This document shows positions 16,804 through 18,047 of a DNA stretch of 18,047 bases, one piece after another (position 1 is the stretch's first letter; every line of letters begins with the position of its first letter). The notes beneath the pieces were generated by a model. That model saw only the letters and a program-made list of their open reading frames with translations, had not been told where the DNA came from and ran no database searches. This stretch comes from Glaciecola sp964643575 (GTDB lineage: Bacteria; Pseudomonadota; Gammaproteobacteria; Enterobacterales; Alteromonadaceae), in NCBI GenBank assembly GCA_964643575.1, contig CAZXTD010000081.1, forward strand, positions 1 to 18,047, in the 5' to 3' direction. Position numbers and translations under genes: made by a program.

Positions 16804-18047
16804 CGCCGCGTAATTCACCGACAATTGTGTCGAGTCTATCGCCGGTCCATTTTGTCATGCCTACCGGAAGCGATGGCGATTTTGGAATGTGCGCGCGCAG
16901 TTTGTCCGCAATCATTTTAAATTGAGGCTTGTCGATAAGGTTATTGCGTTCAAGGCGGTCGGTCTCAAAATCATATAACTCTTCGCTGCCGTCTCTGTAT
17001 TGGATGAGTTTCCAACGTGTAGCTCGCACCGCATAGTTCTTGTAATGCCACGAAACAATTACAGGCTCATCACGTTGTTTGTAGGGGTTGATAATTTGTG
17101 GCATTAAGCTTGTCCCAAATACTTTACTGTGTTGCTTAGCATCAATAATGTCGCAAAGAGTCGGATATATATCCAATAAACTGACCGCTTCGGAGCAGTC
17201 TCTTGCTTCTTTTAGGCCACCGGGAGGGCATATGATAAGCGGGGTGCGAGTAGACTCATCCCATAAGCACATTTTTCGCCAGTTTTCTTTTTCTCCAAAA
17301 TTCTGACCATGATCAGAGGTGAGAAAAATCCATGTATTATCCGCCTTACCACTTGCTTCTAGTGCATCTAATACTCGTCCTACTTGATCATCAACAAAGG
17401 CAATACTGGCTAGGTAACCCTGTATCAACTCTTTCCAGTAATCTTCACCAAGTTCTTTCACTGCGTTATGATCGCCCCCTGGAATAAAGCCTAAAGCCAT
17501 TGCTTTGCCATAATCAGGAATGTCGGTCATATCGTCTACTGTGGGAAGCTGTATTTTATCAATATCAATGGCATCAAAATATTCTTGGGGTGCAGTAAAA
17601 GGAACATGTGGACGTAAAAAGCCGCCTGCCATAAAAAATGGCGTGTCAGACTGGTGACTATCTAAATGCTCAACCAGCCAGTCTGCAACAAGTTCATCTG
17701 GCATTTTTTTATCAAACATGTTTGTTTCGCGGTCAACAGGCCCAGCAACTAAAGACTGACCTACTTTGTGCCCTAGTGTATCAACAATGGGGTTGTTAAT
17801 AGGGAAAGGATAGAATTTATCCGCTGCATATCCCCGTCCATGCGCCTTAACTTCTTTTGATATAATTAGCTCAGGCATAAAGCTATGATAGTGCTTGGCG
17901 TGGTCTGCTTCGTCGCTAACCCAACGATGATAAATTTTACCCGCCCCCATATTTAAATAACCATTACTTTTAAATAGCTGCGGCAAATGCACAACGTCCT
18001 TAATAACCTCGTGTGCATTACTTGTTCGCTTGCCACTGTTAATAGAC
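16796..18047 (-). CDS. Iduronate-2-sulfatase-like S1 sulfatase (N-terminus outside the window)
   Basis: Sulfatase of the iduronate-2-sulfatase-like type. The frame stays open to the window edge on the minus strand, so the GTG at 17992 is not the start. The part seen opens with residues leading into VVHLPQLFKSNGYLNMGAGKIYHRW, a hallmark of this group. It continues with FMAGGFLRPHVPFTAPQEYFD, the metal/substrate motif TSDHGQNFGEKENWRKMCLWDESTRTPLIICPPGG, and VSLLDIYPTLCDI. The formylglycine motif should lie beyond the right edge, so activity cannot be judged. Ulvan contains iduronate, and this enzyme type may desulfate uronate or another 2-sulfated residue there; S1_7 is a plausible subfamily but is not proven. 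It is the most upstream gene visible in the minus-strand operon. Its stop codon lies in a 16-bp tandem repeat. Confidence 0.9.
   Translation of the reverse strand, partial: SINSGKRTSNAHEVIKDVVHLPQLFKSNGYLNMGAGKIYHRWVSDEADHAKHYHSFMPELIISKEVKAHGRGYAADKFYPFPINNPIVDTLGHKVGQSLVAGPVDRETNMFDKKMPDELVADWLVEHLDSHQSDTPFFMAGGFLRPHVPFTAPQEYFDAIDIDKIQLPTVDDMTDIPDYGKAMALGFIPGGDHNAVKELGEDYWKELIQGYLASIAFVDDQVGRVLDALEASGKADNTWIFLTSDHGQNFGEKENWRKMCLWDESTRTPLIICPPGGLKEARDCSEAVSLLDIYPTLCDIIDAKQHSKVFGTSLMPQIINPYKQRDEPVIVSWHYKNYAVRATRWKLIQYRDGSEELYDFETDRLERNNLIDKPQFKMIADKLRAHIPKSPSLPVGMTKWTGDRLDTIVGELRGAI

Overview
The window looks like part of a polysaccharide-utilisation locus from a marine gammaproteobacterium, most likely an Alteromonadales member (Alteromonas/Paraglaciecola/Catenovulum-like). 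That rests on moderately AT-rich DNA, RhaT-type rhamnose uptake, an Lrp regulator and a PEP-CTERM-like protein; no rRNA or other phylogenetic marker is present. The combination of alpha-L-rhamnosidase, rhamnose transporter, two kinds of polysaccharide lyase, an unsaturated-uronyl hydrolase and two sulfatases fits ulvan, the sulfated rhamnose/glucuronate/iduronate/xylose polymer of green algae. The substrate is inferred from gene content, not proven.

Left block (1-7639, plus strand): a 5'-truncated GH106 alpha-L-rhamnosidase crossed by a 10-N assembly gap, overlapping by 4 bp an L-rhamnose/H+ symporter gene (rhaT); then an L-arabinose/L-fucose isomerase-like gene, a large secreted heparinase II/III-like lyase, and a small lipoprotein. 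The first four are tightly spaced and look like one operon: depolymerise, release rhamnose, import it, isomerise it.

Middle block (7640-12430, plus strand): single genes separated by AT-rich non-coding stretches. These are a small exported protein with a PEP-CTERM-like C-terminus and a strong terminator, an Lrp/AsnC regulator, a secreted right-handed beta-helix protein, and an N-terminally membrane-anchored helical protein. Their roles are unknown; the beta-helix protein is the best candidate for a further carbohydrate-active or carbohydrate-binding protein.

Right block (12469-18047, minus strand, convergent with the rest): reading from the right edge leftward, an iduronate-2-sulfatase-like protein (5' end outside the window), a second S1-type sulfatase with an intact CSPSR motif, a PL24/PL25-type beta-propeller ulvan lyase, and a GH105 lipoprotein. 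They are ordered as one operon. Together they would desulfate ulvan, cleave it to unsaturated oligomers and remove the terminal unsaturated uronate, after which the GH106 enzyme would release rhamnose for RhaT.

No tRNA, rRNA, CRISPR array, transposase or integrase was seen. Several start codons are revised from the longest possible reading frames.
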